64,000 nt of DNA from Gari tellinella (Eukaryota > Mollusca > Bivalvia > Cardiida > Psammobiidae). The stretch lies in the NCBI GenBank assembly GCA_922989275.2, contig OV277869.1, forward strand, positions 42,330,189 through 42,394,188, read 5' to 3'. Numbering within the stretch: the first letter of the stretch is position 1; every line of letters begins with the position of its first letter. The notes beneath the pieces were generated by a model that saw nothing but the letters and a program-made list of their open reading frames with translations, was not told where the DNA came from and made no database searches. This document shows, in pieces, positions 42,928-54,300 of this stretch. Made by a program: the position numbers and the translations under genes.

Positions 42928-44630
42928 CTAGAACGGCTATCACTAAAGGTGATAAATACCCCCACTATGCAGCACTCTGTCACACTCTGCAGACGTTTTC
43001 AATGAGGTTTGACAATGGCAGGGTGCTGCCACCATCATAAAAACTTGGAAAATTTATGGCAAGTATCAAGTAAATCAGGTTGAAAGTGAAGGAGTTCGCC
43101 GTACAAGATTTTGCCTGCCAATTTCAAGACCAATTTCAAGGCCAAAGGTCAAGGTCACAGAGATTTGAAATGTGTGTCTTGCACATCTACTACTCCTGAG
43201 TAACATTTATGCAAAGTATTAAGTGAATCAGGTTGAAAGTGAAGGAGCAGTTGAAAGTACAAGATTTTGCCTGCCAATTTCAAGACCAATTTAAATGACA
43301 AAGGTCAAGGTCACAGAGACCTGAAATTTGTGTCTTGCACATCTACTACACCTGAGTAACATCTATGCCAAGTATCAAATGAATCAGGTTGAAACTGAAG
43401 GAGGAGTTGAAAGTACAAGATTTTGCCTGCCAATTTCAAGACCAAATTTAAGGCCAAAGGTCAAGGTCACAGAGACCTGAAATGTGTGTCTTGCACATCT
43501 AGCACACCTGAGTAACATTTATGCCAAGTATCAAATGAATCGGGTTGAAACTGAAAGAGGAGTTGAAAGTACAAGATTTTGCCTACCAAACTCAAGGCCA
43601 AAGGTCAAGGTCAAGGTCAAGGTCACAGAGACCTGAAATTTGTGTCTTGCACATCTACTACACCTGAGTAACATCTATGCCAAGTATCAAATGAATCGGG
43701 TTGAAACTGAAGGAGGAGTTGAAAGTACAAGATTTTGCCTGCCAATTTCAAGACCAAATTTAAGGCCAAAGGTCAAGGTCACAGAGACCTGATATTTGTG
43801 TCTTGCACATCTAGTACACCTGAGTAACATTTATGCCAAGTATCAAATGAATCGGGTTGAAACTGAAAGAGGAGTTGAAAGTACAAGATTTTGCCTACCA
43901 ATTTCAAGACCAATTTCAAGGCCAAAGGTCAAGGTCACAGAGACCTGAAATTTGTGTCTTGCACATCTACTACACCTGAGTAACATCTATGCAAAGTATC
44001 AAATGAATCGGGTTGGAACTGAAGGAGGAGTTGAAAGTACAAGATTTTGCCTGCCAATTTCAAGACCAAATTTAAGGCCAAAGGTCAAGGTCACAGAAAC
44101 CTGAAATGTGTGTCTTGCACATCTAGTACACCTAAGTAACATTTATGCCAAGTATCAAATGAATCGGGTTGAAACTGAAAGAGGAGTTGAAAGTACAAGA
44201 TTTTGCCTACCAATTTCAATACCAATTTCAAGGCCAAAGGTCAAGGTCAAGGTCACAGAGACCTGAAATTTGTGTCTTGCACATCTACTACACCTGAGTA
44301 AAATCTATGCCAAGTATCAAATGAATCGGGTTGAAACTGAAGGAGGAGTTGAAAGTACAAGATTTTGCCTACCAATTTCAATACTAATTTCAAGGCCAAA
44401 GGTCAAGGTCAAGGTCACAGAGACCTGAAATTTTTGTCTTGCACATCTACTACACCTGAGTAACATTTATGCCAAATATCAAATTAATCGGGTTGAAACT
44501 GAAGGAGGAGTTGAAAGTACAAGATTTTGCAGACAGGCCGACGACCGCCGGACCGACGGCCAACCAACCGACCGACCGACCGACAGGCTGATTCCAGTAT
44601 ACCCCCCTCAAACACTGTTTGTGGGGGTAT
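42928..44630 (+). mobile_element. H9: CTAGAACGGC-type element with phased AGGTCA arrays
   Basis: 5' hairpin ATCACTAAAGGTGAT; 3' CCGACCGACCGA run and hairpin TATACCCCC..GGGGGTATA. Nine units; AGGTCA arrays start at 43146, 43302, 43458, 43602, 43770, 43926, 44082, 44238 and 44400. Array ends are 156 bp apart six times, then 162 twice. Hexamer copies per unit: 2,2,2,4,2,2,2,3,3. No gene. Confidence 0.85.
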
Positions 44631-44919
44631 AATAATCTTTTTTTGGGAAATTCTCCACCATAATTGGGGAAAAAAAGAGGCTTTCTGCAATTGGGAAGTC
44701 ACCGAAAGTCAGCCTCTATTATAGAAGGTAACAATAAGCCCTGTATGGCCTTGACATTATAGGGCCGTTAAACAAGAACAACAACAACATGATGATGTCA
44801 CTAATGGGGTGAATGGCCTGTACGTGTGTGATATGTGTGACCTATATGGTAGGCTAACAGCTGATAGATGGGACAGACTACTGCACTAGGTGAGAGATAC
44901 AAGATAAAGTACCAAATAC

Positions 44920-45147
44920 ACGACCCCTCTACAACAACCACTAAATTAGATTAGGTTTTGAGGTGTTTAAGGCAGGTGACTGCTTAACGCAAGATGAAAG
45001 TAAAGCAGAAAGCTCCTAGATGAAAGTAAAGCAGAAAGCTCCTGTAGGAGCTTTCTGCTTTACTATCATCTTGCTTTAAGCCATCGTCTGTCATTTATAC
45101 CATCAATTAGTTCTCTTTTCAGGAGTCGTAAATGAGGTGTTCTACTA
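44920..45147. mobile_element. E-family MITE, ends decayed
   Basis: CACGACCCCTCTACAACAAC to GAGGTGTTCTACTAG. Arm GATGAAAGTAAAGCAGAAAG is duplicated before the centre AGCTCCTGTAGGAGCT. Confidence 0.7.
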
Positions 45148-45424
45148 GTCCGGTAGCATCCCAGTTAACCCTTACCCTGTGGTAATATCTTTTGACTAAT
45201 CACTGTCTCCAAAAATTGTCAAAACTTAATACGAGGGAACAGTAAAAAGTTTTGTCCATCACACGATTAAAAGTTGTAAACGCACGGAATAATCGTGCTG
45301 TTTTACTTTTCATACGGTGCAGTTCTTTATCTACACACTGATATCAAATTCATGTATATGCGACAAGTACAAGCTACATAAAATTGACATTTAAAATTGC
45401 TGGTCATATATACTAGTGATAAAA

Positions 45425-46720
45425 ATGAACGGAAAATGCTCGTTGAAAAGTGCAGAAATTCGGGTCTATATCAAAACTCGCAATGAACTTAAAATTGAGC
45501 CCAAAATTATATATAATGAAATATGCCAAGTTTATGCGGATTATGAAGTTTCCTATAGGCTTGTTAGAAACTGGATTGCGAAATTCAATAGTGGCATAGA
45601 CTCTATTCAAGATGCCTCTAGATCTGGCAGGAGACGCACAGCAGTGACCCCGAAAAATATCTCAAAGGTCAGTGAAATTTTGCAATCAGATGCAAGATAT
45701 ACATCTACCAAGATAGCTCGAAGGAATGGCATTTCGGAAGCATCTACCCGTACGATTCTAAAGAAGAAACATCGGCTTTCGCGTAAAGTTGCCCGATGGA
45801 CACCTCATATTCTCACAAACGAACAAAAGACAGCACGTGTGATGATGGCCAAGAAACTATTGAAACTGTATCCTAAATTTGAGCGGAAAGTTTTCGTGAA
45901 TATAGTGACTGGAGACGAAACATGGGTTCATTTTTTTGAACCACAAAGGAAAATAGATAATAAGGTATGGGCCACCAGAAACGCTCGTAGACCAGTTATT
46001 GCCAAAAGAAAACTCAGTGTAAAGAAGGTTATGTTGGCTGTATTTTTCGATATTAACCCTTTGAACCCTAGTCCCGCATATAGGCGTTCTTTTCAAAGAG
46101 TGTACATCTGAATAGTACACTTGTCCTGTGCAAACAGTGAAGACCCAGATCAGAGGGCTCCGAAAGGAGCCCTCTGATCAGGGTCCTCACTGTTTGTCAA
46201 AATGCCAAGCATTGACAAAAACAACCCTTAAAAGTCAGAAATGGACTACACTAAAATCAAAACTGGAATTGTCCATTTAAAGTTTCAGGGAGGAAAGGGT
46301 TAACGGTCCTATAGTTCAAGTTTCTGATCCTAAGGGGCAGGAACATTGTACATTGTACAAACATAAAATACTGGGAAAGTTAAATAAATACTTTGAAAAA
46401 CGTCGACCAAAGACACGACTAAAGGGAGTTCGTTTTCTTCATGACAATGCTCCAGCACATACCTCTAGGGTTGTAACTGATTTTTTGAAATCGAAAAAAG
46501 TGACAGTGCTTCCCCATCCGCCTTATTCACCAGATCTAGCACCTGCAGATTTTTTCCTGTTTCCAAAATTGAAAAGGATGTTGTCTGGAAGAAAATATGG
46601 CAGTCGTAATGGGGTATCAGTGTTTGAAAGGTATCCCGAAAGAGGACTACGAAAACGCTTTTCGAAAGTGGTTGAAAAGGTTAAAGCTATGTGTTTCTCA
46701 TAATGGAGAGTACTTTGAAG
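45425..46720 (+). pseudogene. Mariner transposase (DD34D), interrupted and frameshifted
   Basis: This would catalyse cut-and-paste of the surrounding element in the nucleus. The first ATG is 45425; a 5' extension to 45416 uses GTG and is not credible. The N-terminal part has the mariner helix-turn-helix region. The catalytic Asp codons are at 45914 (TGDETWVHFF), 46443 (LHDNAPAH) and 46548 (SPDLAPAD). The last two are separated by 34 residues, the DD34D signature. The frame is open to 46056, broken by a TTAA MITE, resumes at 46304, then needs a frameshift near 46600 to reach the HNGEYFEG C-terminal motif. Total coding length fits the family's 340-350 residues. Not functional as it stands. Confidence 0.9.
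46053..46303 (-). mobile_element. B-family MITE inside the transposase frame
   Basis: TTAA at 46053 and 46300. Taking out the insert and one TTAA restores the transposase frame across GATATTAACGGT. Hairpin centre GGCTCCGAAAGGAGCC. Confidence 0.95.
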
Positions 46721-46727
46721 GAAATAA

Positions 46728-48267
46728 CAAGAGCTGTCTGAGAACAGCAAAGCTCGCCTAATTAAACCTTTCTTAAAGGCACAATCCTACTGAGATTGGT
46801 GTTTAAAACGCCCAATTTCTTATGTATGTGCATTTTTTATGTATTAAAACTAAGTGAAATCGCGTGTAAGAAGCATGACATATGCCCCCACTTCGTAAAG
46901 AATCCTATCTAAATGTGTCGAATTCTTACCGTGATGGTTTACATTTTAAGCGGGTTTGTTTACAAATAAAACTAACGGTGGTTCCGATAAAGGTCACGTG
47001 ATCGATACGGAGCGCGGCGATAATTCATATACACTGTGCGCAAAGCCGAGCGAAGCCGGAGCATTTCCGTAATAATTCGTCTTCGATCGAATGTCAACAA
47101 AACAGATTTAAAAGTCGACTTGTTTCCACCAATTTCACAGGGTTTTGAGCAATGTTGCCTCCATAATCATCGGGGATTACTTCTTTTTATAGGTTTAGAT
47201 TACGAATGTGCCTACATTTTCAGGTTTCAAAAGTGCGCGATTTTGGCATTTGACAGTAATGTTGGGACTTTAAATAGGTAACTATCAATAATAAAGTGTA
47301 CCAGTACATTGATATTCAAGCCACAGGGAACCTCTATTCTAAATATCAGCGTATTAATGCAAATATGTCATGTAGTATTAATGCATTACAACACTTACTC
47401 CATAACTAAATTTGAAATTTCAGTCCAAAAACTCTAAGTCCACAACAGGTAAAATTTTGACTTAATTTAAACTTTTTTTTAAAATTTAACTACGCAGCAT
47501 CACTGTTCAACCCACAGGGCACCTTCATTCCAAATATCAACTTCCTAATGCAAATATTTCATGTTGTATAAATGCATTACAACACTTACCCCAAAACTTT
47601 AACCATGAGAAATCAGCCGAAAACCTAAGTCCACAAAAGGTAAAATTTTGACTAAATCTAAACTTTTTTTTTAATTTTAACTACCCAACATTAATGTTAT
47701 ACCCACAGAGCACCTTCATTCCAAATATCAGCTTCCTAATACAAATATTTCATGTAGTATTAATGCATTACAACACTTACCCCAAAACTTTAACCATGAG
47801 AAATAAGCCCGAAAACCATGAGAAATAAGCCCGAAAACCTAAGTCCACAAAAGGTAAAATTTTGACTAAATTTTAACTTTTTTTTAAATTTTAACTACGC
47901 AACATGAATATTTAACCCACAGGGCACCTCCATTTCAAATATCAGCTTCCTAAACCAAATATTTCATGTAGTATTAGTGCATTACAACACTTACCCCAAA
48001 ACTTTAACCATGAGAAATCAGCCGAAAAACCTAAGTCCACAAAAGGTGAAATTTTGACTAAATTTAAACTTTTTTTTTTTAAATTTAACTACACAACATC
48101 AATGATCAATCCACAGGGCACCTCCATTCAAAATATCAGCTTCCTAATGCAAATATTTCATGAAGTATTAGTGCATTACAACACTTACCCCAAAACTTTA
48201 ACCATGAAAAGCCGACGCCGGGGTGATTCCATAAGCCCCCCAATTCTCCCAATAGGCGAGCTAAAAA
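46728..48267 (+). mobile_element. H10: CAAGAGCTGTC-type element in mariner
   Basis: Starts CAAGAGCTGTCTGAGAACAG and ends AATAGGCGAGCTAAAAA. Flanked by GAAATAA at 46721-46727 and 48268-48274, a likely 7-bp target duplication. Five units of about 190 bp as in H7. Interrupted near its 5' end by T2. The AAGCTCGCCT word near the start is inverted at the end. Confidence 0.8.
46773..47273. mobile_element. T2: TTAA element nested in H10
   Basis: H7 reads CTTAAATAGG where H10 holds this insert between two TTAA copies (46773, 47270). Ends AGGCACAATCCTACTG and CAGTAATGTTGGGACT are partly inverted. It is GC-richer than its surroundings, with CACGTG and CGATCG words. The 81-codon frame inside has no recognised motif. 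Confidence 0.75.
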
Positions 48268-48339
48268 GAAATAATATCAATATTGCATTCTGGTTAGTTT
48301 TTATTGGCCCTTGGACAAAACTTATTGCGGTTCCTCGTA

Positions 48340-49085
48340 TGCAGATGTCTCCACCCCCTACCCCACTTTGAACCTTTAACCCGACCTGCCTAAAACTAAA
48401 TATTTGTTTTCACTGAATGCAGATGTCTCCACCCCCTCGTCCACTTTGAACCGTTAACCCAACCTGCCTAAAACTTTCATAGTCATATACCTCTTCATCA
48501 GGGCAACACATGTGCCAAGCATTGCCAGTGTATTGGTTATAGTTCAAAAGTTATTGCCAATGTTAAGGTTGAGAATGAATTTGACCTTTTAACCTCTCTG
48601 ACCTTGACCTTTGACAGGTAATAAGTCTTAAAATATATTCAGATTCCTTTAATATGAGCAATATGTATACCAAATATTAATGTCCTGTCACTAGAGAGAG
48701 TCAAAGGTTATTTGCCATTTGAAATATTTTACCTTTTGACCTTGACCTTTGACCAAAGTTGCCCAAATCCTGCATATTCATATACCACTTTATCAGGGCT
48801 ATGGTTATAGTTTAAAAGTTCTTGCCAAGGTTAAAGTTGTGAATAACTATGACTTTTTAACCTCTGTGACCTTAACCTTTGACCCAACTTGTTAACAAGT
48901 AAACATATTCAGATTTCTCTGATTTAGAGCAATACATAAACCAAATATAAAGTTCCTATCACTAGAGAGTCAAAGGTTATTGGCATTTGAAACATTTGAC
49001 CTTTCGACCTCTATAACCTTGACCTTTTACCTGACCTGCCCAAAACCTTCACATTTATATACTTCTCTATCAGGGCAACACATGT
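48340..49085 (-). mobile_element. H11: tandem element fragment; 78-bp repeat at left
   Basis: GCAGATGTCTCCACCCC occurs at 48341 and 48419. Units are marked by TTATCAGGGC, CTCTGACCTTGACCTTTGAC and GTCAAAGGTTAT. AGGTCAAGGTCA is present on the minus strand in several units. Confidence 0.6.
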
Positions 49086-49094
49086 GCAATTATG

Positions 49095-49268
49095 AATATG
49101 TTCCATACAAATTTGTTTCTAAATCCAACCAGATGATTGCTTAAAGCAGGCTGGAGCTAGGTTAAGCAGAATGTGCCTTAAGGCACATTCTGCTTTACTT
49201 TCAACCTGCATTATGTGGTCACTTGTCTTCAAAATTAGAAACAGGCTGGCTACGGGCTAATTGGTTAA
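49095..49268 (-). mobile_element. A-family MITE, left end lost
   Basis: Core GTGCCTTAAGGCAC; right TTAA at 49265. Confidence 0.65.
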
Positions 49269-49517
49269 CTGTTCTCAAACTCAACTACCGTATAAATGCA
49301 TTCTTCATATAAATGCATTTCCACACCATTACTCACAGGAATGTTTTTTCCAATTAACATTTACCTTTTTTTGTCATAGAAATCTGTTGTCTTGACAAGC
49401 AACCAGAGGAAACTACTATACAGGGTATGCTGACAATTAGCTGAGGGAGATTTCAGCTTTGCTTTTATGTTTCTGCCTTCTGCATGACCACCTGTCTAGA
49501 AAGATGAAAACAAACTA

Positions 49518-49710
49518 CAGTCGAACTTTGATATCTCGAAGTCGGTTTTGTCGAACATACCCGTATTTCAAAGTTAAAACGTGGCTAAGCCACGTTTTAA
49601 CTTTGAAATATGGGTATGTTCGACCTAACCGAGCATGAAATAATGCAGTTCATGTGTCCAACTAATGGATAGTTCGAGTTAAGCGAGTTTGAGATATTGA
49701 AGTTTGACTG
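49518..49710. mobile_element. G-family TA MITE, complete
   Basis: TA at 49516 and 49711. Stem TTTCAAAGTTAAAACGTGGC with centre GGCTAAGCC. Confidence 0.85.
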
Positions 49711-50286
49711 TACATGTATGAGGGAAAGTTCTCAATGTTTCTCCAAAATTGGAGAGGTTATTTGCGATTAGAGCGATCTGAAATGTGTTGATTGTTTGGA
49801 TAATTATTGTTCCTTACCAACCAATGAGATATCTTTATTCCCTGGTTGTAACAGCATGGTTTATTACATATGAATGATGACCTTGTTTCAAGGATATATC
49901 TTTGTTTGGGTAAGAAATTATTGACACTGGATGCACAGGGCAAAGACTGACAATAAAAGCTCACCTTCGCACTCTGTGCCACCTTCACACTTTGTGCCAG
50001 GGGAGCTAAAACCAACTATCCTAAATTGGAAACTGGAATTGTCCATATGAAGTTTTAGGAAGTAAAGTGTTAGACAAATTAGCAAGTAAAGAGACACGAT
50101 GGTGAAAGAATGTTATACACACTATCTGGATGTTTTTTCAAAACTCTGCCCCCATGTTTAGATAAGTTTCATGAAAATAAAATAATAAGTTTGAAATGAG
50201 AAATTTGACAAACAAAACTGCACTTACATTACAGATAGACAGAAGGTAGAGTCACTAGAGTGGCAATATGATTTCATGGTATATAA
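49711..50286. other. Spacer with a B fragment
   Basis: AAACTGGAATTGTCCATATG at about 50028 is an isolated B end. The 85-codon minus-strand frame here has no motif. Confidence 0.4.
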
Positions 50287-50377
50287 ACAGTAAAACCTCT
50301 CCAAACAGGACATTCTTTTTTAAAAGATGGTAGAACTCAAAAGATAGCGACTACTTAAATGCAGGATAAAAGATATA

Positions 50378-50964
50378 CCGCGCTCCCTCTCTATAACAAC
50401 ACCCTATGTGAGACACAAATTGTGTTCGTTGTTCGGAGGGAGTCTTTATCATCATCATCATCATCATCATCCTGTTTAGTTTATACAGGCCGAATTATTA
50501 TCATCATCATCATCATCATCATCATCCTGTTTAGTTTATACAGGCCGAATGATTAATCCTTTAACAAGGGTGAGGCCTGTCTGGCTGTCGAGGAGCGTGG
50601 TCTTCCTCTCAACTTCTGGCGATCCTGTGGTTTGGTAGATTCCATCCCCACAGATGCAGGATCAAGCATCACAAGGTCAATCCAGGGAGGGAAAGTGGAT
50701 TACATTTGCAAACAGCTTGAATCCAGATCAGACGCCGCTTAACGTCTGATCTGCATTCAAGCTGTTTGTCACTCGTTATCAAGTTTTTTTCTGTCAAAAA
50801 GTCCATTATGTAACTTTGAGCAAAACAGCAGACGACAATTTCAAGCAGACGACATAGCAGTAGTGAATAAGTTGGACATAATTGTCTTGTTTGGGGAACA
50901 ACAGCAAAAGTCGTTGAAAAGAGGGTGTCATTGTTGGGAGGGTCTTTGATGGGAGGGAGCACTG
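50378..50964. mobile_element. F-family TA MITE with core II hairpin
   Basis: CGCGCTCCCTCTC to GGGAGGGAGCACTG; TA at 50376 and 50965. It contains two (ATC)n runs (about 50452-50470 and 50500-50525) and a hairpin GAATCCAGATCAGACG. Confidence 0.7.
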
Positions 50965-51023
50965 TAGCAACTACTTAATGCAGGATAAAAGTAAGGCGCA
51001 TTCTGCCTTACTTTTATTCTGCA

Positions 51024-51262
51024 TTAACTCTTTCCTCCCTGAAACTTTAAGTGGACAATTCCAGTCTGCATTTAAGTCAAGTCATTTAAGGGGTGTTTTT
51101 GTCAATTTTTGGTTCTATGACAAACAGTGAAGACCCAGATCAGAGGGCTCCTAGGAGCCCTCTGATCTGGGTATTCACTGTTTGCATAGGACAAGTGTAC
51201 TATTCAGATGTATATTGTTTGCAAAATACGCCAATATGCGGGACTAGGGTTCAAAGGGTTAA
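51024..51262 (+). mobile_element. B-family MITE nested in E-variant
   Basis: TTAA at 51024 and 51259. The hairpin is closed directly: AGGGCTCCTAGGAGCCCT. Confidence 0.85.
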
Positions 51263-51573
51263 GCTGTCAGCTGTAACCAACTGGTTTAGAGACCTTAAGT
51301 ATTGTTTTATTAGTGTTCGGTTTAGAGATGTATAACTGTAATTATGAAATGTGTGACTCTCCATAGATGGTGAATAAAGAGACTGCCTGCCATGTGTTGC
51401 CTTGCAGATGACAGCTCTAATGATGTGCATGAGTATACATTGATGCAATACATTTTCCAGGCTGATTGTAAAACTTATCAATACAGCATGCACAACCACT
51501 CTAAACACATGTGACTACATACAGCACTTGTAGGTCAAAAAGTATAGCAGGTGTGATCTGCACTTTCCAAGTC

Positions 51574-51859
51574 TTAAAGACATTTCCTCACCAGCTTTCG
51601 GCGATAACCCCTTGCCAGACAATTTCCTTGCGAAAAGCATGGGTCTTGTGCACATGCCGATAGCTAAAAACCATTGAAGCGTCTCATGTGAGGCCCGACC
51701 TCTATATTTGCTAGTTTGGTTAGAAATAACCATTGAAAAGTCTCTAGAGCATGAGTATAATCTGGGCCTCACTGGTAAACTGAGCTTATGCTGCATGCTT
51801 TTTTACGCCTATCGAGAACAATGGCGGACTCCATCAATGGACTGAGGAAATGTCTTTAA
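51574..51859. mobile_element. T1 TTAA element, second copy
   Basis: TTAAAGACATTTCCTCA to TGAGGAAATGTCTTTAA. The interior includes GAGGCCCGACCTC, and GGACTCCATCAATGGACTGA near its right end, matching the T1 copy at 8443. A short H-type fragment with GAGGTCAAGGTCAC follows at 51880-51960. Confidence 0.75.
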
Positions 51860-51970
51860 ACATATGTTTAAAAACTTAAACACAGTCTGAGGTCAAGGTC
51901 ACAGAGGTCCAAAGTGTCACATGGTCTGAAAGGTCTTGTTCCAAGGCTAACAGCTTAATGCTGCAGAGGG

Positions 51971-53252
51971 CAGTGTTTTCTCGAGAGCGCGTTTTTGGCG
52001 CAGAAAATTCACGTTTGGCGCAACCAAATTTGTAACCTGCGTTTTTCTTGACGCAACAATATTTCAGCCCTAAATTGTATCTTTAACTCCGAAGAAATTG
52101 CCATCTTATAAACCGAAAGTCGGCGTCGAGAAGCAGTGATTCTGTTTACATGTTGCTGTTATTTTGCGCATGCGTGAGCACCTTGCTGGCCTTAATTCCT
52201 TTAGCCTGGTTCCCTGTCTTCATCACATTCGGGAACCTGACTAAAATTACGGTGCAATTTCCCGTTCAAGTTACGTATCTCGGTACGGCTTCGACGATTT
52301 CAAACCAATGAATAGTTATCAGTAAACGTTGAATATTTTATTACCTTCGATCCAATACGATTGTTTCTTATAAATAAAGACGTGCAACTCAAATAATAAT
52401 CTTCAATTATCAAATTGTGTGGAATTATTACGGATACAGAATATAATCCGACATACGTTCCAGTACCCGGACAATATTAAAACGTCTTCCCGCAATATGT
52501 CAAGTTGAATAAAACTTTACGAAAGCTCCGAAGCAACGGAGACAAATTGCATTTTAATAAAAAAAGAAAACTCTGATTACGGTGCTGATCGTAATAAATC
52601 AATGCCTTGAAGCAGAAAAGAATCAAACGAGTGAAGAAACTGCATCCAAAACAGCGTCGGCAGCGAACCCGGTAACGAACAGCATGCATGGCTTGAGAAA
52701 AACTTTCGGCTACGGTATGAAAGTGGCAAAAACGGGAAACTCCAGAAAAAGACAGATATTCTTTCAGTAGATCATAAGATGTGAGCTTAACTATTTGTTT
52801 CAGTCAAGAAAAACACAAGTATTACTAGCTGTTTCTGACTTGGAGTTTCACTCTCATTGAAACTTTCTGTAAGTTTAAAGTGAGAGACAGGCCGAACGTT
52901 GAATTTCTGTTGAATTTTGATTATTACCTGCATTCAAAAAACTGAAATTTTCAAGTTAATTAACCCTCTCCTATACACCTTTGAAGGTCTTCTGCACCTT
53001 GCTAACAGAGCAGACCATTACCAAACAGATGTTCAAGCTACACTACTTTCTCATAGATCATAATAACTTAGAACCTGTTCTGCTAACACTTCAAACCAAC
53101 CGTGCATAATCAGTTGTAACACCTTATATGCATTAATTAAGATAATTCAAGTCAGAAATATATATGACCCCTGATTTTTCTAAATGACCCCCACTTTTTT
53201 AAACAGGGGGTCAAACTTGACCCCCTACATTTTGGCTCTAGAGAAAACACTG
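51971..53252. mobile_element. hAT-like element, 1.3 kb
   Basis: CAGTGTTTTCTCGAGAG and CTCTAGAGAAAACACTG ends, with AGAGGG at 51965-51970 and 53253-53258. GC is higher in the middle. A 62-codon frame at 52582-52767 has no recognisable transposase motif. Superfamily inferred from CAG termini only. Confidence 0.6.
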
Positions 53253-53452
53253 AGAGGGCACAATGGTTCAGCCTTCTGTATTACTTGTGCCCTGCATTAA
53301 GTTGCCATCTGATCTCTTTAAACAACCCAAATGCTTATTCATTCAGTGATTGCAGAACATAGGTTTGACTGTATGCTGTACAGAAACTGCTGCTAAATTA
53401 CCAGAAATCTAAAGAAAGTTTTATTTTGATGACTGAAATTAAAGGTGGCTTC

Positions 53453-53705
53453 TTAACTCTTTCCTCCCTGAAACGTTCAATAGACAATTCCAGTTTCCAT
53501 TTTAGTCTAGTCCATTTCTGACTTTTAAGGATTGTTTTTGTCAATGTTTGGCATTATGACAAACAGTGAAGACCCTGATCAGAGGGCTCCTTTTTGAGCC
53601 CTCTAATCTGGGTCTTCACTGTTTGCACATGACAAGTGTACTATTAACATGTACACTGTTTGAAAATGATGCCTATATACGGGACTATATGGTTCAAAGG
53701 GTTAA
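53453..53705 (+). mobile_element. B-family MITE in E-like stem
   Basis: TTAA at 53453 and 53702. Followed by an E-like arm AGCAAGATAAAGCGAAACAG. Confidence 0.8.
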
Positions 53706-53964
53706 AGCAAGATAAAGCGAAACAGAAAACTTCCTACAGGAGATATCTGCTTCACTTTTATCTTGTTTTAAATTAGGCAACAAAGTCATCATGCTGTGAC
53801 TATACTAAACGACATTGTTTCGAAGAAACGAATCTTAATATTGTAATTATTTTACCCTTAAAGTGGAGCTTTTGAACACTTATCAAAATACACTGCTACA
53901 CTATCAAGCTTTGGCCTGTTATATTAAGTTACCTATTCACCGTCATGGGTGACTTACATTGACA

Positions 53965-54215
53965 TTAACTCTTTCCTCCCTGAAACTTTAAATGGATAAT
54001 TCCAGTTTCCATTTGAGTCCAGTCCATTTCTGACTTTTAAGGGTTGTTTTTGTCAATGTTTGGCATTATGACAAACAGTGAAGACCCTGATCAGAGGGCT
54101 CCTTTTGGAGCCCTCTGATCTGGGTCTTCACTGTTTACATAGGACAAGTGTACTATTCACATGTGCACTGTTTGAAAAGGATGCCTATATGCCGGACTAG
54201 GGTTCAAAGGGTTAA
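53965..54215 (+). mobile_element. B-family MITE, complete
   Basis: TTAA at 53965 and 54212. Centre GGCTCCTTTTGGAGCC. Confidence 0.9.
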
Positions 54216-54296
54216 GACACACTGTTTTACTTTCAACCAGCTTTAAGTTGTCTCCTATCTTCAATACTAGAAACAGGCTATATGGGGTAAAGGGTA
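54215..54296 (-). mobile_element. A-family fragment
   Basis: Single arm CTGTTTTACTTTCAACCAGC to GGGGTAAAGGGTAAG; joins B on the left and G on the right. Confidence 0.6.
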
Positions 54297-54300
54297 AGTA

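Larger units (their letters stand above)
41772..44703. mobile_element. J-family element holding a TTAA palindrome and H9
   Basis: CAGGGCCTTTTTTCC at the left and CAATTGGGAAGTCACC at the right match, inverted, the compact copy at 58209-58519. Nearly all its length is made of the two later insertions. Confidence 0.6.
45232..48337 (+). mobile_element. Mariner element with nested insertions
   Basis: The left end CGAGGGAACAGTAAAAAGTT is matched, inverted, by CAAAACTTATTGCGG..CCTCG at the right. TA lies at 45230-45231 and 48338-48339. Without its insertions the element would be about 1.3 kb, the usual mariner size. It holds a B MITE (46053-46303) and H10 (46728-48267). Confidence 0.9.
50287..51338. 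mobile_element. E-variant element holding F and B
   Basis: CAGTAAAACCTCTCC to GAGATGTATAACTG with TA at 51339. The interior arm AATGCAGGATAAAAG occurs on each side of the F insertion and once inverted. Confidence 0.55.

Noticed and set aside
42928..44520. Tandem array as a satellite or protein-repeat gene
   Set aside because: Bounded by element ends with hairpins inside a J element; no open frame through the units.
45416..45424. Upstream start for the mariner frame
   Set aside because: It would begin with GTG. The first ATG, 45425, fits mariner N termini.
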